Origin: CADEDV01 sp964596345
GTDB taxonomy: Bacteria; Bacteroidota; Bacteroidia; Chitinophagales; Chitinophagaceae
DNA length: 64,000 nt
Direction of reading: 5' to 3'
NCBI GenBank assembly: GCA_964596345.1
Contig: CAZQSZ010000004.1
Span: 124,001-188,000, forward strand
A model generated the notes under the pieces. The model did no database searches and was not told where the DNA came from. It saw nothing but the letters and a program-made list of their open reading frames with translations. A program made the translations under genes and the position numbers. Shown here in pieces: positions 51,577 through 61,700 of the stretch (positions within the stretch are counted from its first letter, which is position 1; every line of letters starts with the position of its first letter).

Positions 51577-53838
51577 ATGCTTAGGAAATTAATAGTGATT
51601 GTAATAGTACTGGCGAATGGATTCTCCGCTTATACCCAGGCGACAACAAGCGTTTTTCACGATGATTCCACCAAACCACAAACAAAATACTTGGCAGATG
51701 TAACGGTGGTAGGCCGTTACAGCAAAAGTGATATCCAGCAAATGCCGGAGATTGTAGGTACCTCTATCTATGCAGGGAAAAAGAATGCCCTGATCGTATT
51801 GGATAATGTGAATGGAAATGTGGTAACGAATACGATGCGGCAGATCGTTGCTAAGATCCCGGGTATCCAGATCTGGGAAAGCGATGGAAGTGGTATACAG
51901 ATCGGTATTGCTGCGAGAGGATTAAGTCCTAACCGCAGTTGGGAGTTCAATGTCCGCCAGAACGGGTATGATATTGCAGCTGATCCTTATGGTTATCCGG
52001 AAGCCTACTATAACCCACAGTTACAGGCGGTGCAAAGGATAGAAATTGTAAGAGGGCAGGGATCGTTACAATATGGACCGCAGTTTGGTGGGTTAGTAAA
52101 TTATATTCTCCGCAATGGCAGTGAGATCAATAAGCCTTTTGAATTTGAAACACAACAGACCATCGGGAGCAATGGCCTGTTCAATAGCTATAATGCCGTA
52201 GGAGGTGAAACAAAAAAATACCATTATTATGCTTTCTTTGATCACCGGAATGCTGATGGATACAGAAACAACAGCCGCTATTATACCAATTCCGGTTTCG
52301 GCACGTTTACCTACCGCTTTACCAATAAATTTTCGTTGAGTGCAGAAGTAATGCGTAACAATATACGCAGCCAGCAACCCGGCGGGCTAACTGATGCGCA
52401 ATTGAAACAGGATATCCGGCCCAGTTTCCGCAGCCGCAACTGGTTTGATATTACCTGGACAACTGCTGCACTGATCGGCAATTACCAGTTCAATGAGCAT
52501 TCAAAACTGAATATGAAATTATTTGGCATTCATGGTGACCGCAACAGCGTGGGCTATATTCCTTCAGGAGGGATTACGGTGGGTGATACGATAAACAGAA
52601 CAACCAATGAATACAATACCCGCAACCTGAATGCGGATAAGTACCGCAATTATGGCCTGGAGATCCGTTATCTCGGGGATTATAAAATGGGCAGACTTTC
52701 CAATACCCTGTCTGTCGGCGGCCGTTTGTATAAAGGAACAACCTATCGTTATGCAGCTGACGGTAAAGGAAGCACCGGTACAGAATATGATATGACCGTG
52801 AGTGACGGCACCTGGACAAGGGATATTGATTTCAATACCATCAATGCAGCTGTGCATGCAGAAAATATTTTCCGGCTGGGAGATAAACTATTGCTGATAC
52901 CAGGCATCCGGTATGAATATATCACAGGTGAAGCCAGCGGACGTAATGGTTTCAGTGGCGGTAATGAGATATTATTGCAGAACCAAAAACGGAGCAGGGG
53001 ATTTATACTGGCTGGTGCAGGTGCTGAATATCATCTGACTAAATCAACTGAACTGTATGCAAATATCACCCAGGCATACAGGCCGGTACAGTTCGCTGAT
53101 CTTACGGCTCCTCCCACTACGGATGTGATTGATGAAGATCTCAAGGATGCAAAAGGATACAATGCAGACCTGGGTTACCGGGGTAAAATCTCCAATTATC
53201 TTTTCTTTGATGTAAGTGCTTATTTCCTGCAGTATAATAACCGGATTGGTGTGATAGTACAGCAACGGACAGACGGTAGTTTTTATAATTACCGGACCAA
53301 TGTGGGCAACAGTGAAAGTAAAGGGATAGAAAGCCTGGTGGAATTTAACCCGGTTAAAGCCTTTTGCAAAGATTCCAAATGGGGGGATATCAGTTTCTTT
53401 ATTTCCTATGGCTATACAGATGCCCGGTATGGAAACTTTAAAGTGATCACCAAGAATACAGCCAATCAATTAGTGGAAAGTAACCTGAAGAATAAGAAAG
53501 TCGAAAATGCACCAGAGAATATTGTAAGAGCAGGTATTACTTATTCCTTCAAAGGACTTTCAGTAACAGGCCAGTTAAGCCATGTGGATGATGCATTTGC
53601 AGACGCCAATAATACAATTACTCCAACAGCTAATGCACAAAACGGGCTGATCCCGGCTTATACGGTAACTGACCTTACTGCAACCTATCGTTTCCATAAG
53701 AATCTTCATCTTAAAGCAGGTATCAATAATCTGTCCAACGAAAAATATTTCACCCGCAGGGCTGGTGGTTATCCGGGCCCCGGTGCATTACCCGCCGATG
53801 GAAGAACCTTCTTTGTGAGCATTGGTGCCAAACTCTGA
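51577..53838 (+). CDS. FecA-like TonB-dependent siderophore receptor
   Basis: 753 residues. Signal peptide (about 1-20), plug (about 40-190) with GIQIGIAARGLSPNRSWEFNVRQNGYDIAADPYGYPEAYYNP, which is characteristic of FecA/ferric citrate-type receptors, then a full barrel ending in FFVSIGAKL. The phrase QYGPQFGGLVNYIL is a typical plug-domain end. Substrate likely an iron-siderophore or citrate complex. No FecI/FecR pair is adjacent, and the N-terminal signalling domain of FecA is not evident, so control may run through the candidate operator motif upstream instead. Confidence 0.88.
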   Translation: MLRKLIVIVIVLANGFSAYTQATTSVFHDDSTKPQTKYLADVTVVGRYSKSDIQQMPEIVGTSIYAGKKNALIVLDNVNGNVVTNTMRQIVAKIPGIQIWESDGSGIQIGIAARGLSPNRSWEFNVRQNGYDIAADPYGYPEAYYNPQLQAVQRIEIVRGQGSLQYGPQFGGLVNYILRNGSEINKPFEFETQQTIGSNGLFNSYNAVGGETKKYHYYAFFDHRNADGYRNNSRYYTNSGFGTFTYRFTNKFSLSAEVMRNNIRSQQPGGLTDAQLKQDIRPSFRSRNWFDITWTTAALIGNYQFNEHSKLNMKLFGIHGDRNSVGYIPSGGITVGDTINRTTNEYNTRNLNADKYRNYGLEIRYLGDYKMGRLSNTLSVGGRLYKGTTYRYAADGKGSTGTEYDMTVSDGTWTRDIDFNTINAAVHAENIFRLGDKLLLIPGIRYEYITGEASGRNGFSGGNEILLQNQKRSRGFILAGAGAEYHLTKSTELYANITQAYRPVQFADLTAPPTTDVIDEDLKDAKGYNADLGYRGKISNYLFFDVSAYFLQYNNRIGVIVQQRTDGSFYNYRTNVGNSESKGIESLVEFNPVKAFCKDSKWGDISFFISYGYTDARYGNFKVITKNTANQLVESNLKNKKVENAPENIVRAGITYSFKGLSVTGQLSHVDDAFADANNTITPTANAQNGLIPAYTVTDLTATYRFHKNLHLKAGINNLSNEKYFTRRAGGYPGPGALPADGRTFFVSIGAKL

Positions 53839-53862
53839 TAGAACATAACACAGGTCATACGG

Positions 53863-53891
53863 GCTGCTGATTTTCTTCAGCAGCTTTTTTT
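53863..53891 (+). terminator. Intrinsic terminator after the FecA-like gene
   Basis: GCTGCTGA (53863-53870) and TCAGCAGC (53877-53884) pair perfectly, followed by a T run. Confidence 0.9.
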
Positions 53892-53930
53892 ATTCTCCAA
53901 AAAATGAAATGACACAACTCAACTCTGCAA

Positions 53931-53955
53931 GTGACAACTTAACTGCTGTTGTCAC
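53931..53955 (+). promoter_or_regulatory. Inverted repeat GTGACAAC-N9-GTTGTCAC upstream of the heme receptor
   Basis: Perfect 8-bp arms (53931-53938 and 53948-53955), about 95 bp before the ATG at 54052. Candidate operator for the heme-uptake genes. Confidence 0.45.
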
Positions 53956-54051
53956 CTTTATGTAAAAGGATTTGTTCATCCTTTTTCCTGACAATCGCAT
54001 GATAAATCCCAATAAATGCGGGTGAATCTTTGCCTCTGTAAATCATCAATT

Positions 54052-56106
54052 ATGAGAAAAAGTTACCTGTTTGTCTTTGTTGCCGTTACCAGTTTTTCAG
54101 CTACGGCGCAACAAGTGAGCATAACAATCCCCGAAGATACCACCCGTGCTAAGGAACTGGAAGAAGTGGTTGTTACGGGTCAGTATAAACCACAATCTTT
54201 AAAAAATTCTGTTTACCAGGTCAAAGTGATCGGGAAAGACAGGATACTGAAACAGGGAGCTACCCGCCTGCAGGATGTGCTGAAGAATGAACTCAATATG
54301 CGTTTTTCACAGGACCTGGCAACAGGGGGATCTGCCATCACGATGCTGGGCCTCAGTGGTCAGAATGTAAAGATCCTTGTGGATGGATTGCCTGTAACAG
54401 GCCGCCAGGGTGTAAACAATGAGTTTGACATCAGCCAGATCGATATCAATTCAATTGAACGGATTGAGATCGTGGAAGGGCCGATGTCTGTGATCTATGG
54501 TGCTGATGCGTTAGCAGGTGTTATCAATATTATTACCAAGAAAGCCGCCAAAGCCAATTTATCGGTAACTGCAAGACTGCATGAGGAAACCGTGGGCAAT
54601 GAATATGGAATCAAACAGGGCATACATAACCAGCAGGTGGGTTTAAGCTGGAAAAGAAATAACTGGGAACTCGGCGGTTCATTTGCACATAATTACTTTG
54701 GTGGCTGGAAGGATACCGCTATTGAAAGAGAACTGGTATGGCATAAGAAAGACCAGCTGATCGCTAATGGTTTTATCGGGTACAATAACGGGAAACTGAA
54801 TCTCCGGTACCGCATTGATGGGTTAGATGAAGTGATCACCAATCCCGGCAATTTTATTCAATATGACAGTCGTTCCGGTGATACACTGGCCAATGACCAG
54901 GAATATCTTTCCCGGCGCCTGATGCACCAGTTGCAGGGCTCTTATTTTGCAAACAACCGGTTGTCATTTCAGGTACAGTCTTCTTACACGGACTATAGCC
55001 GCCAGGTTTTCTCCACCACGGTAAGTAAAAAAACAGGTGCAGTCAATCTTGATCCGGGTGAAGGAAAACAATCTATTGTAGATTTTACCGGGTTTACGTT
55101 CAGGGGTACCGCATTGTATAAATTATCCGATGTGTTCAGTATTCAGCCCGGTGTTGATATCAATATCGACAAGGGAAATGGGGAAAGACTGAAAGCCGGA
55201 TCCAATGAAGTGAATGATTATGCATTCTTTATCACTTCAGAGATCACTCCGTCTGATAAGATCAGCATCCGTCCTGGTTTCCGTTTTATAAAGAACTCCG
55301 TCTATGATGCGCCGCCGGTGATACCTTCTTTAAATGTAAAATTCCTGCTGGCGAAAGACCTTGATCTTCGTGTATCCTATGCCCGTGGGTTCCGTTCACC
55401 TTCTTTAAGAGAATTATACTTCAGCTTCTTTGATGCCAACCACCAGGTGATCGGCAACCCCGACCTGAAAGCTGAGACCTCTCACAGTTTTACCGGCTCA
55501 TTAAGCCTTAAAAAAACCAGATCAACAGGATTGGTATATACCGTACAACTGGGTGGATTTTATAACGATGTAAAGAACCTGATTGATTATGTCTTTACAC
55601 AAAGTTCTGATACGGCTAAATTATATAACGTATATAACAGCAAAACTTCCGGCGCCACCCTGACCTCAACTGCCAGGTATAAGAAATGGAACTTCTCAGC
55701 GGGTGTGGGTTATACAGGATTCAATAATGAACAATATGATGCAGATAAAAGCCTGCCCACCATGGTGTGGTCTGCTGAAGCCAACGCAACAGCAGGATAT
55801 TCTTTTCCTGCTATAGGACTGGATCTAAACCTGTTTTACAAATTCACCGGTAAAAGACCCCGGTATGTAACCAGCGGCACTGACCTCATCCTGGCCAAAA
55901 CAAACAGCTTTCATATAGCTGATCTTACTGTTTCTAAAAAAATTGTGCCGTTCCTCTCTTTGAATGCGGGGATTCGTAACCTCTTCGATGTAGATCGTAT
56001 CAGCAGCACATTTGTAAATGGAGGCATTCACTCCGGCGGCGGCCTGAATGTAGCGACCGGCCGTTCCTACTTTGCTTCATTGCTTTTTAACTGGGATAAA
56101 AAATAA
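54052..56106 (+). CDS. TonB-dependent receptor, probably for heme
   Basis: 684 residues from the ATG at 54052, which starts the signal peptide ending TAQQ. Plug (about 25-165) includes GLSGQNVKILVDGLPVTGRQG and IVEGPMSVIYGADALAGVINI; the barrel ends in SLLFNWDKK. The gene is followed 27 bp later by an HmuY-family lipoprotein, so a heme substrate is expected. It is BtuB/HmuR-like in general layout. An inverted repeat about 95 bp upstream may control it. Confidence 0.88.
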   Translation: MRKSYLFVFVAVTSFSATAQQVSITIPEDTTRAKELEEVVVTGQYKPQSLKNSVYQVKVIGKDRILKQGATRLQDVLKNELNMRFSQDLATGGSAITMLGLSGQNVKILVDGLPVTGRQGVNNEFDISQIDINSIERIEIVEGPMSVIYGADALAGVINIITKKAAKANLSVTARLHEETVGNEYGIKQGIHNQQVGLSWKRNNWELGGSFAHNYFGGWKDTAIERELVWHKKDQLIANGFIGYNNGKLNLRYRIDGLDEVITNPGNFIQYDSRSGDTLANDQEYLSRRLMHQLQGSYFANNRLSFQVQSSYTDYSRQVFSTTVSKKTGAVNLDPGEGKQSIVDFTGFTFRGTALYKLSDVFSIQPGVDINIDKGNGERLKAGSNEVNDYAFFITSEITPSDKISIRPGFRFIKNSVYDAPPVIPSLNVKFLLAKDLDLRVSYARGFRSPSLRELYFSFFDANHQVIGNPDLKAETSHSFTGSLSLKKTRSTGLVYTVQLGGFYNDVKNLIDYVFTQSSDTAKLYNVYNSKTSGATLTSTARYKKWNFSAGVGYTGFNNEQYDADKSLPTMVWSAEANATAGYSFPAIGLDLNLFYKFTGKRPRYVTSGTDLILAKTNSFHIADLTVSKKIVPFLSLNAGIRNLFDVDRISSTFVNGGIHSGGGLNVATGRSYFASLLFNWDKK

Positions 56107-56133
56107 TTAACACACAACCAAAAAATAGAAACG

Positions 56134-57534
56134 ATGAAAAAGGAATTTATAAAAATACTCACTGCTGCTTTAGTGATGATTATTTTGGTAACAGGATGCC
56201 GCAAAAGAGATGCAATGCTGGCAGATAACCTGGTGGTTTTTGAAACGGCTGCACAGGGGATCAATGCTTCCGAAAATGCTATTACCGTCAGGCTGACCTT
56301 ATCAAGAAGTACAGACAGGGATATCCCTCTTACAATCAACCTGACCGAACTGGGTGTAGGGTATGCGACTGATTATACCACCACCCCCGCAGCAGTAGCT
56401 GGAAAATTATCGCTTATTATTCCTTCTGGTAATAATGAGACCTCTTTTACTGTAACTAAAAACAGCGGTGTCCTGTTTGACGGCGATGAGAAAATTGTAT
56501 TTGATCTATACAGTTCCGGCGCACCGGTATTTATCGGGGTCACCAAAAAATTCACATTGGATTTTGCCGAACTGGTTGCTGATAATGCAAGCATGATCGT
56601 GAATGGAGGAGGTGTATTGTACAGCAATAAAGTGTTCATTGACCTCAGTGCCAACCGGCAAACACCGGTCAACCGTAATAACTGGGACCTGGGTTTTTAT
56701 ACCGGGGCTGATGATTTCAGGGTTATACTCAACTCTTCTGCTGCCATGATGGCCAAACAGATCAATAAGAATGATCTTACACAGGTAACAGCAGCTGATA
56801 CCACCGGTTTTTCAACTGAAGTGGCGTTTAACCAGTTTGCCCCTGTCACCACTTCATTACCCTATATCGATTATCCGAATGGTGATTTGACAAGAACTGC
56901 TATTGCAGCTACCAGTGCCACTGCAACCGATAATAAAGTATATATTGTTAACCGCGGGTTGGCTCCCGGTAACCCGGCCACAGCAAGAGGCTGGAAAAAA
57001 ATCCGTGTTTTGCGCAATGCAAGCGGAGGGTACACTTTACAGTATGCAGATATTGCCGCCACTACTTTCCAGGAGATCAATATTGCAAAAGATGAAGCTT
57101 ACTTCTTTAAATATATCTCATTTGATAATGGAGCAGTAACCATCGAACCAGAGAAAAAGAAATGGGACATTGCCTGGACCTATTTTTCTAACATAACCAA
57201 CTTTGGTAGCGGCGAAGTGCCTTACCTGTTCCAGGATATTATTATTCAGAACAGGAATGTACAGGCGGTAAGAGTAATGAATACCACAAAAGCCTTTGCA
57301 GATTTTGCAGAAGCAGATCTTTCCGCACTTACTTTCTCGTCATTGCAGGCTACCATCGGTGCTGACTGGCGTTCCGGTGGTGGACCCGGTACCAGTCCCG
57401 CTGTACGGCTGGACAGGTATTATATTATTAAAGACGGGGACAATAATTATTATAAGGTTCGTTTCACTGCACTTACACAAAATGGGGAAAGAGGATACCC
57501 GGCTTTTGAATCTGTATTGGTGAAGAAAGGCTGA
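56134..57534 (+). CDS. HmuY-family heme-binding lipoprotein
   Basis: 466 residues. Lipoprotein signal (Cys22 in LVTGC). An N-terminal Calx-beta-like or Ig-like domain (about 30-150) precedes the HmuY-type beta-fold (about 160-466; NRNNWDLGFYTGADDFRVILNSSA, WKKIRVLRNASGGYTLQYADI, KKWDIAWTYF). HmuY proteins capture heme and pass it to the TonB receptor, whose gene lies 27 bp upstream. The extra N-terminal domain makes it longer than P. gingivalis HmuY. No obvious Met/His ligand pair could be assigned. Confidence 0.9.
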   Translation: MKKEFIKILTAALVMIILVTGCRKRDAMLADNLVVFETAAQGINASENAITVRLTLSRSTDRDIPLTINLTELGVGYATDYTTTPAAVAGKLSLIIPSGNNETSFTVTKNSGVLFDGDEKIVFDLYSSGAPVFIGVTKKFTLDFAELVADNASMIVNGGGVLYSNKVFIDLSANRQTPVNRNNWDLGFYTGADDFRVILNSSAAMMAKQINKNDLTQVTAADTTGFSTEVAFNQFAPVTTSLPYIDYPNGDLTRTAIAATSATATDNKVYIVNRGLAPGNPATARGWKKIRVLRNASGGYTLQYADIAATTFQEINIAKDEAYFFKYISFDNGAVTIEPEKKKWDIAWTYFSNITNFGSGEVPYLFQDIIIQNRNVQAVRVMNTTKAFADFAEADLSALTFSSLQATIGADWRSGGGPGTSPAVRLDRYYIIKDGDNNYYKVRFTALTQNGERGYPAFESVLVKKG

Positions 57535-57557
57535 TAAGCATAATTAAAGTAATACCA

Positions 57558-57588
57558 AATCCACCGCAATATTGTTGCGGTGGATTTT
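57558..57588 (+). terminator. Intrinsic terminator after the HmuY gene
   Basis: AATCCACCGCAA (57558-57569) and TTGCGGTGGATT (57575-57586) pair perfectly, followed by TTT. Confidence 0.9.
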
Positions 57589-57595
57589 TCGTTTT

Positions 57596-57646
57596 GCGTA
57601 AACCTGAATTACGGATAGCGTAAGCCTTCGTCATTGTTCCGTCGTT
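57596..57646 (+). promoter_or_regulatory. Candidate operator: GCGTAAACC and CGGATAGCGTAAGCC
   Basis: GCGTAAACC at 57596-57604 and CGGATAGCGTAAGCC at 57612-57626 repeat the core directly; TCCGTCGT follows near 57638. About 50-80 bp before DUF6607. Confidence 0.5.
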
Positions 57647-57677
57647 TTTTTGTCAGCAAATAGTAAAACGACAATCA

Positions 57678-58607
57678 ATGAAGAAAATAATAACTGCTTT
57701 TGCTGCTTCGGTTATGTGCCTGTTTGCAAACGGACAAAACGGCCAACAGATCATTAATAAACTATGCGGCTGTTTTGAAGTCGACTTTAAATATGCCGAA
57801 ACCTTTTCACCCGATCCCAATTATAAATACCATGAAAGGGAAGAAACAGGAGGGACCGCCGAACTGGCTCTGCCAATAGAAGTATTCGACAAAAAAATAG
57901 TGATCCAGCATTTGCTGGTGGTCTCTCCTACGATGGTGGTCAAACACTGGCGGGAAGAATGGACATATGAAAACCCGGTGATCTGGAATTATAAAGGCAA
58001 CAGGGTTTGGGTAAAAGACAGTTTGCCTGCTGAACAGGTAAAAGGCAAATGGACACAAACCGTTTGGGAAGTGGCGGATGAACCCCGCTACCAGGGCCTG
58101 AGCCAGTTTGTTCACTTAGATGGGAAGACCATCTGGCAAAATACGACTGATGCGCCGCTGCCACGAAGAGAGTATTCTGTTCGTAGCGATTATAATATTT
58201 TAAGAAGAACCAACCGGCTCAATATTACTGATAGTGGTTATTTGCACGAACAGGATAACCAGAAGATCATCCGCGAGGCAGGATCCGATCTACTGCTGGT
58301 AGAGGAAAAGGGACATAACCGGTATAAAAGAATAGCTGATAAAGAATGTGCCGTAGCCAAAGAGTATTGGGAAAAGAATAAAAACTACTGGTCCAAAGTG
58401 AGAAAATTCTGGGCCGATTATATCAACACCCACACCGTCATTGAACTGAAAAATAAGATTGATGGGAAACTGCTGCATGAATACCTGCTGGCACTTGCCA
58501 AAGAATACACGGAAAAGAAACTAAGCGATTCAGAAATTGACAGCAGGATAAAGACCGAGATCAGCCGTTTTATCGGGCCGGAGGAGAAGGCAGTAGCTGT
58601 TCAGTAG
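57678..58607 (+). CDS. DUF6607 family secreted protein
   Basis: 309 residues. Signal peptide ending ANGQ (about residue 19). The mature start IINKLCGCFEVDFKYAETFSPD is the hallmark of DUF6607. The rest is beta-rich with Trp/Tyr-rich strands (HWREEWTYENPVIWNYKGNR) and a helical, Lys-rich C-terminus. In Bacteroidota this family is often, as I recall, near TonB/HmuY genes, as here. A role in heme or iron handling is plausible but not shown. A candidate operator repeat lies about 50-80 bp upstream. Confidence 0.78.
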   Translation: MKKIITAFAASVMCLFANGQNGQQIINKLCGCFEVDFKYAETFSPDPNYKYHEREETGGTAELALPIEVFDKKIVIQHLLVVSPTMVVKHWREEWTYENPVIWNYKGNRVWVKDSLPAEQVKGKWTQTVWEVADEPRYQGLSQFVHLDGKTIWQNTTDAPLPRREYSVRSDYNILRRTNRLNITDSGYLHEQDNQKIIREAGSDLLLVEEKGHNRYKRIADKECAVAKEYWEKNKNYWSKVRKFWADYINTHTVIELKNKIDGKLLHEYLLALAKEYTEKKLSDSEIDSRIKTEISRFIGPEEKAVAVQ

Positions 58608-58669
58608 TTTATAAGTTTGGAAGTCCTAAAGCAGGTCTCTTTAATAGTGGCTGTCTTTCGGACCTTTTT

Positions 58670-58697
58670 ATCTGCGTTAATCTGTACTAATTGGTGG
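58670..58697. repeat. Dispersed intergenic repeat fragment
   Basis: ATCTGCGTTAATCTGTACTA followed by ATTGGTGG resembles, from memory, a repeat (ATCTGCG..AATCTGTG..TGG) scattered through Bacteroidota genomes. It contains two staggered ATCTG units. It lies just upstream of ileS. Confidence 0.4.
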
Positions 58698-58740
58698 CTG
58701 AACCGGCTGTTTATTTTCGTAACTTCGCTGCCATTTTAGA

Positions 58741-61700
58741 ATGGCTATGAGTGCTAAATACAGAGAATTTACCGGCTTAAACCTGCCTGCCTTTGAGCAG
58801 GAAGTACTGGCTAACTGGACTGAAAAACAGGCTTTTGAAAAAAGTGTGTCCCTCCGGGATGGCGCTGCCCCCTTCGTGTTTTACGAGGGTCCGCCCAGTG
58901 CCAATGGTATGCCCGGCATCCACCACGTTATCTCAAGAACACTGAAAGACCTGGTTTGCCGCTACAAGACCATGAAAGGTTTCCAGGTAAAACGCAAGGG
59001 CGGTTGGGATACCCATGGACTGCCGATTGAACTGGGTGTGGAAAAGGAACTGGGTATTACCAAAGAAGATATTGGCAAGAAAATTTCTGTTGAAGAGTAC
59101 AATGCAAAATGCCGGGAAGCGGTACTGCGATATAAAGACAAGTGGGATGAGATTACCAAAAAAATGGGATATTGGGTGGACCTCAATGATCCCTATATCA
59201 CCTTCAAGAACGAGTACATTGAAACACTCTGGTGGTTGCTGAGTGAGTTGTATAAAAAAGGCTTGTTGTATGAAAGCGTAAGCATCCAGCCTTATTCACC
59301 CGCCGCCGGAACAGGACTGAGCTCACATGAACTGAACCAGCCGGGAACCTATAAAGATGTGAAGGATACGAGTGTGGTGGCGATGTTTAAAGCCTCCCCA
59401 AACCCCTCCGCAGGAGGGGCTTATGAGAACCCCGGCATCAGTAAGCTTTTTTCCGCTGCGAAGGGTGAAGATGTTTTCTTTTTGGCGTGGACTACCACAC
59501 CCTGGACCTTACCCTCTAACTTAGGGTTGACAGTTGGTGGGAATATTGATTATGTGTTGGTGAAATGTTTTAATCCATATACTTTTTTACAGGTTAATGT
59601 GGTATTGGCAAAGACACTTCTAAGTAAATATTTTTGGAATGCTGAAATGGGCGGAAAAACAACTTCTGGTTCCAAGCTAAGTACCATTACTGATTTGTTA
59701 GAAAAAGATTCTCGTACTGAGGAAGAGGATAAAGAGTTGAGGAAGCTAATATATTCTGGCAATAAACTTAATCAGTGGGAAGTAATAAAAGAATTTAAAG
59801 GTACTGACATCGAAGGCTGCGAATACGAGCAGCTGCTTCCCTACGAGGCTAATTCACCAAAAGTTATTGAAGAACTGACACCGGGTGCAAAACCATTCCG
59901 GGTATTGGTTGACAGTTTTGTAACTACAGAAGATGGTACGGGTATCGTTCATACTGCCCCGGCTTTTGGAGCAGATGACTTTAAAGTGGGTAAGAAATAC
60001 AATATCGGTATACTCACGATGGTGGACCGGCAGGGGAAATTTGTAGATGGCCTTGGCGAATTCAGTAACCGCTATGTAAAGAATTATAAAGATGAGAAGG
60101 ATTATGTTGATGTGAATGTTGATATATCGGTAAAACTGAAAAAAGAGAACAGGGCCTTTAAAGTAGAGAAATACGAACACAGTTACCCGCATTGCTGGAG
60201 AACGGATAAACCCGTTTTATACTACCCGCTGGACGCCTGGTTTATCAAAACCACGGCTATTAAAGACAGGATGGTGGAATTAAATAAAACCATCAACTGG
60301 AAACCCAAATCAACCGGGGAAGGCCGTTTTGGTAACTGGCTGGAGAATATGGTGGACTGGAACCTGAGCCGCTCCAGGTATTGGGGAACACCATTACCGA
60401 TTTGGAGAACTGAAGATGGGGAAGAAGAAGTTTGCATCGGGAGTGTTGACGAGTTAAGAGCTGCTGCAAAGAAAGCAGACGAAGCATTGGGTTTAGCTCA
60501 AAGTTCAAAGCTTGCAGCCGATAGCCTGGATTTACATAAGCCGTACGTAGATGAAATAATTCTCCTTAGTCCATCAGGCAAACCGATGAAACGGGTGCCC
60601 GACCTCATCGACGTCTGGTTCGATTCCGGAGCCATGCCCTACGCACAATGGCATTATCCTTTTGGCAATAAAGAAGATTTTAAAAATGCATTCCCGGCCG
60701 ATTTCATTGCAGAAGGGGTGGACCAGACAAGAGGCTGGTTCTATACCCTGCATGCCATTGCTTGTTTACTGTTTGATTCAGTAGCCTATAAAACGGTGGT
60801 GTCAAACGGGCTGGTGCTGGATAAGAACGGCAACAAGATGAGCAAGCGGTTGGGCAATGTGGTGAACCCGTTTGAGACCATTGAGCAATTTGGTGCGGAT
60901 GCCACCAGGTGGTATCTCATCACCAATGCCTCACCCTGGGATAACCTGAAATTTGATATTGAAGGCATCAAAGAAGTGCAACGTAAGTTTTTCGGCACTT
61001 TATATAATACCTACCAGTTCTTCGCCCTCTATTCCAATGTAGATGGTTTTGCTTTTAAGGAAGCCTATATCCCGGTCAACGAAAGACCGGAGATCGACCG
61101 TTGGGTACTTTCTTCGTTGAACACCGTGGTAAAGAAAGTGAATGAGTACATGGATGATTATGAACCTACCCAGGCCGGCCGTGTGATCGAGGATTTTGTA
61201 GATGAACACCTGAGCAACTGGTATGTTCGTCTTTGCCGCCGCCGGTTCTGGAAAGGGGAGTACGAACAGGATAAGATCTGTGCATACCAAACTTTATATG
61301 AATGCCTTGAAACCATCACCCGGTTGATTGCACCGATCTCTCCGTTCTTCAGCGATGCAGTATTCCAAAACCTGGATGCTGTAACGGGTCGCTTCAATGC
61401 AGAATCAGTTCATCACGTTGATTTCCCTGTGGCGAATGAAGCAGTGATCGATGAATTACTAGAAGAAAGAATGCAGCTGGCACAGGATGCCTCTTCGTTG
61501 GTATTATCACTTCGCAAAAAAGTAAATATCAAAGTCCGCCAGCCCCTGCAAAAAGTGCTGATACCGGCCCTCAGTGCTTCCATGAAAGAGCAAATGCAAA
61601 AAGTGGAGGACCTGGTAAAAGCCGAGGTGAATGTAAAAGAGATCGAATACCTGAGTCCTGATAATACATTCATCAGCAAAAAGATAAAACCCAATTTTGT

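Noticed and set aside
36358..58607. Polysaccharide utilisation locus around the TonB receptors
   Set aside because: No SusD-like lipoprotein or glycoside hydrolase is present. Partners are metal-, heme- and cytochrome-type proteins.
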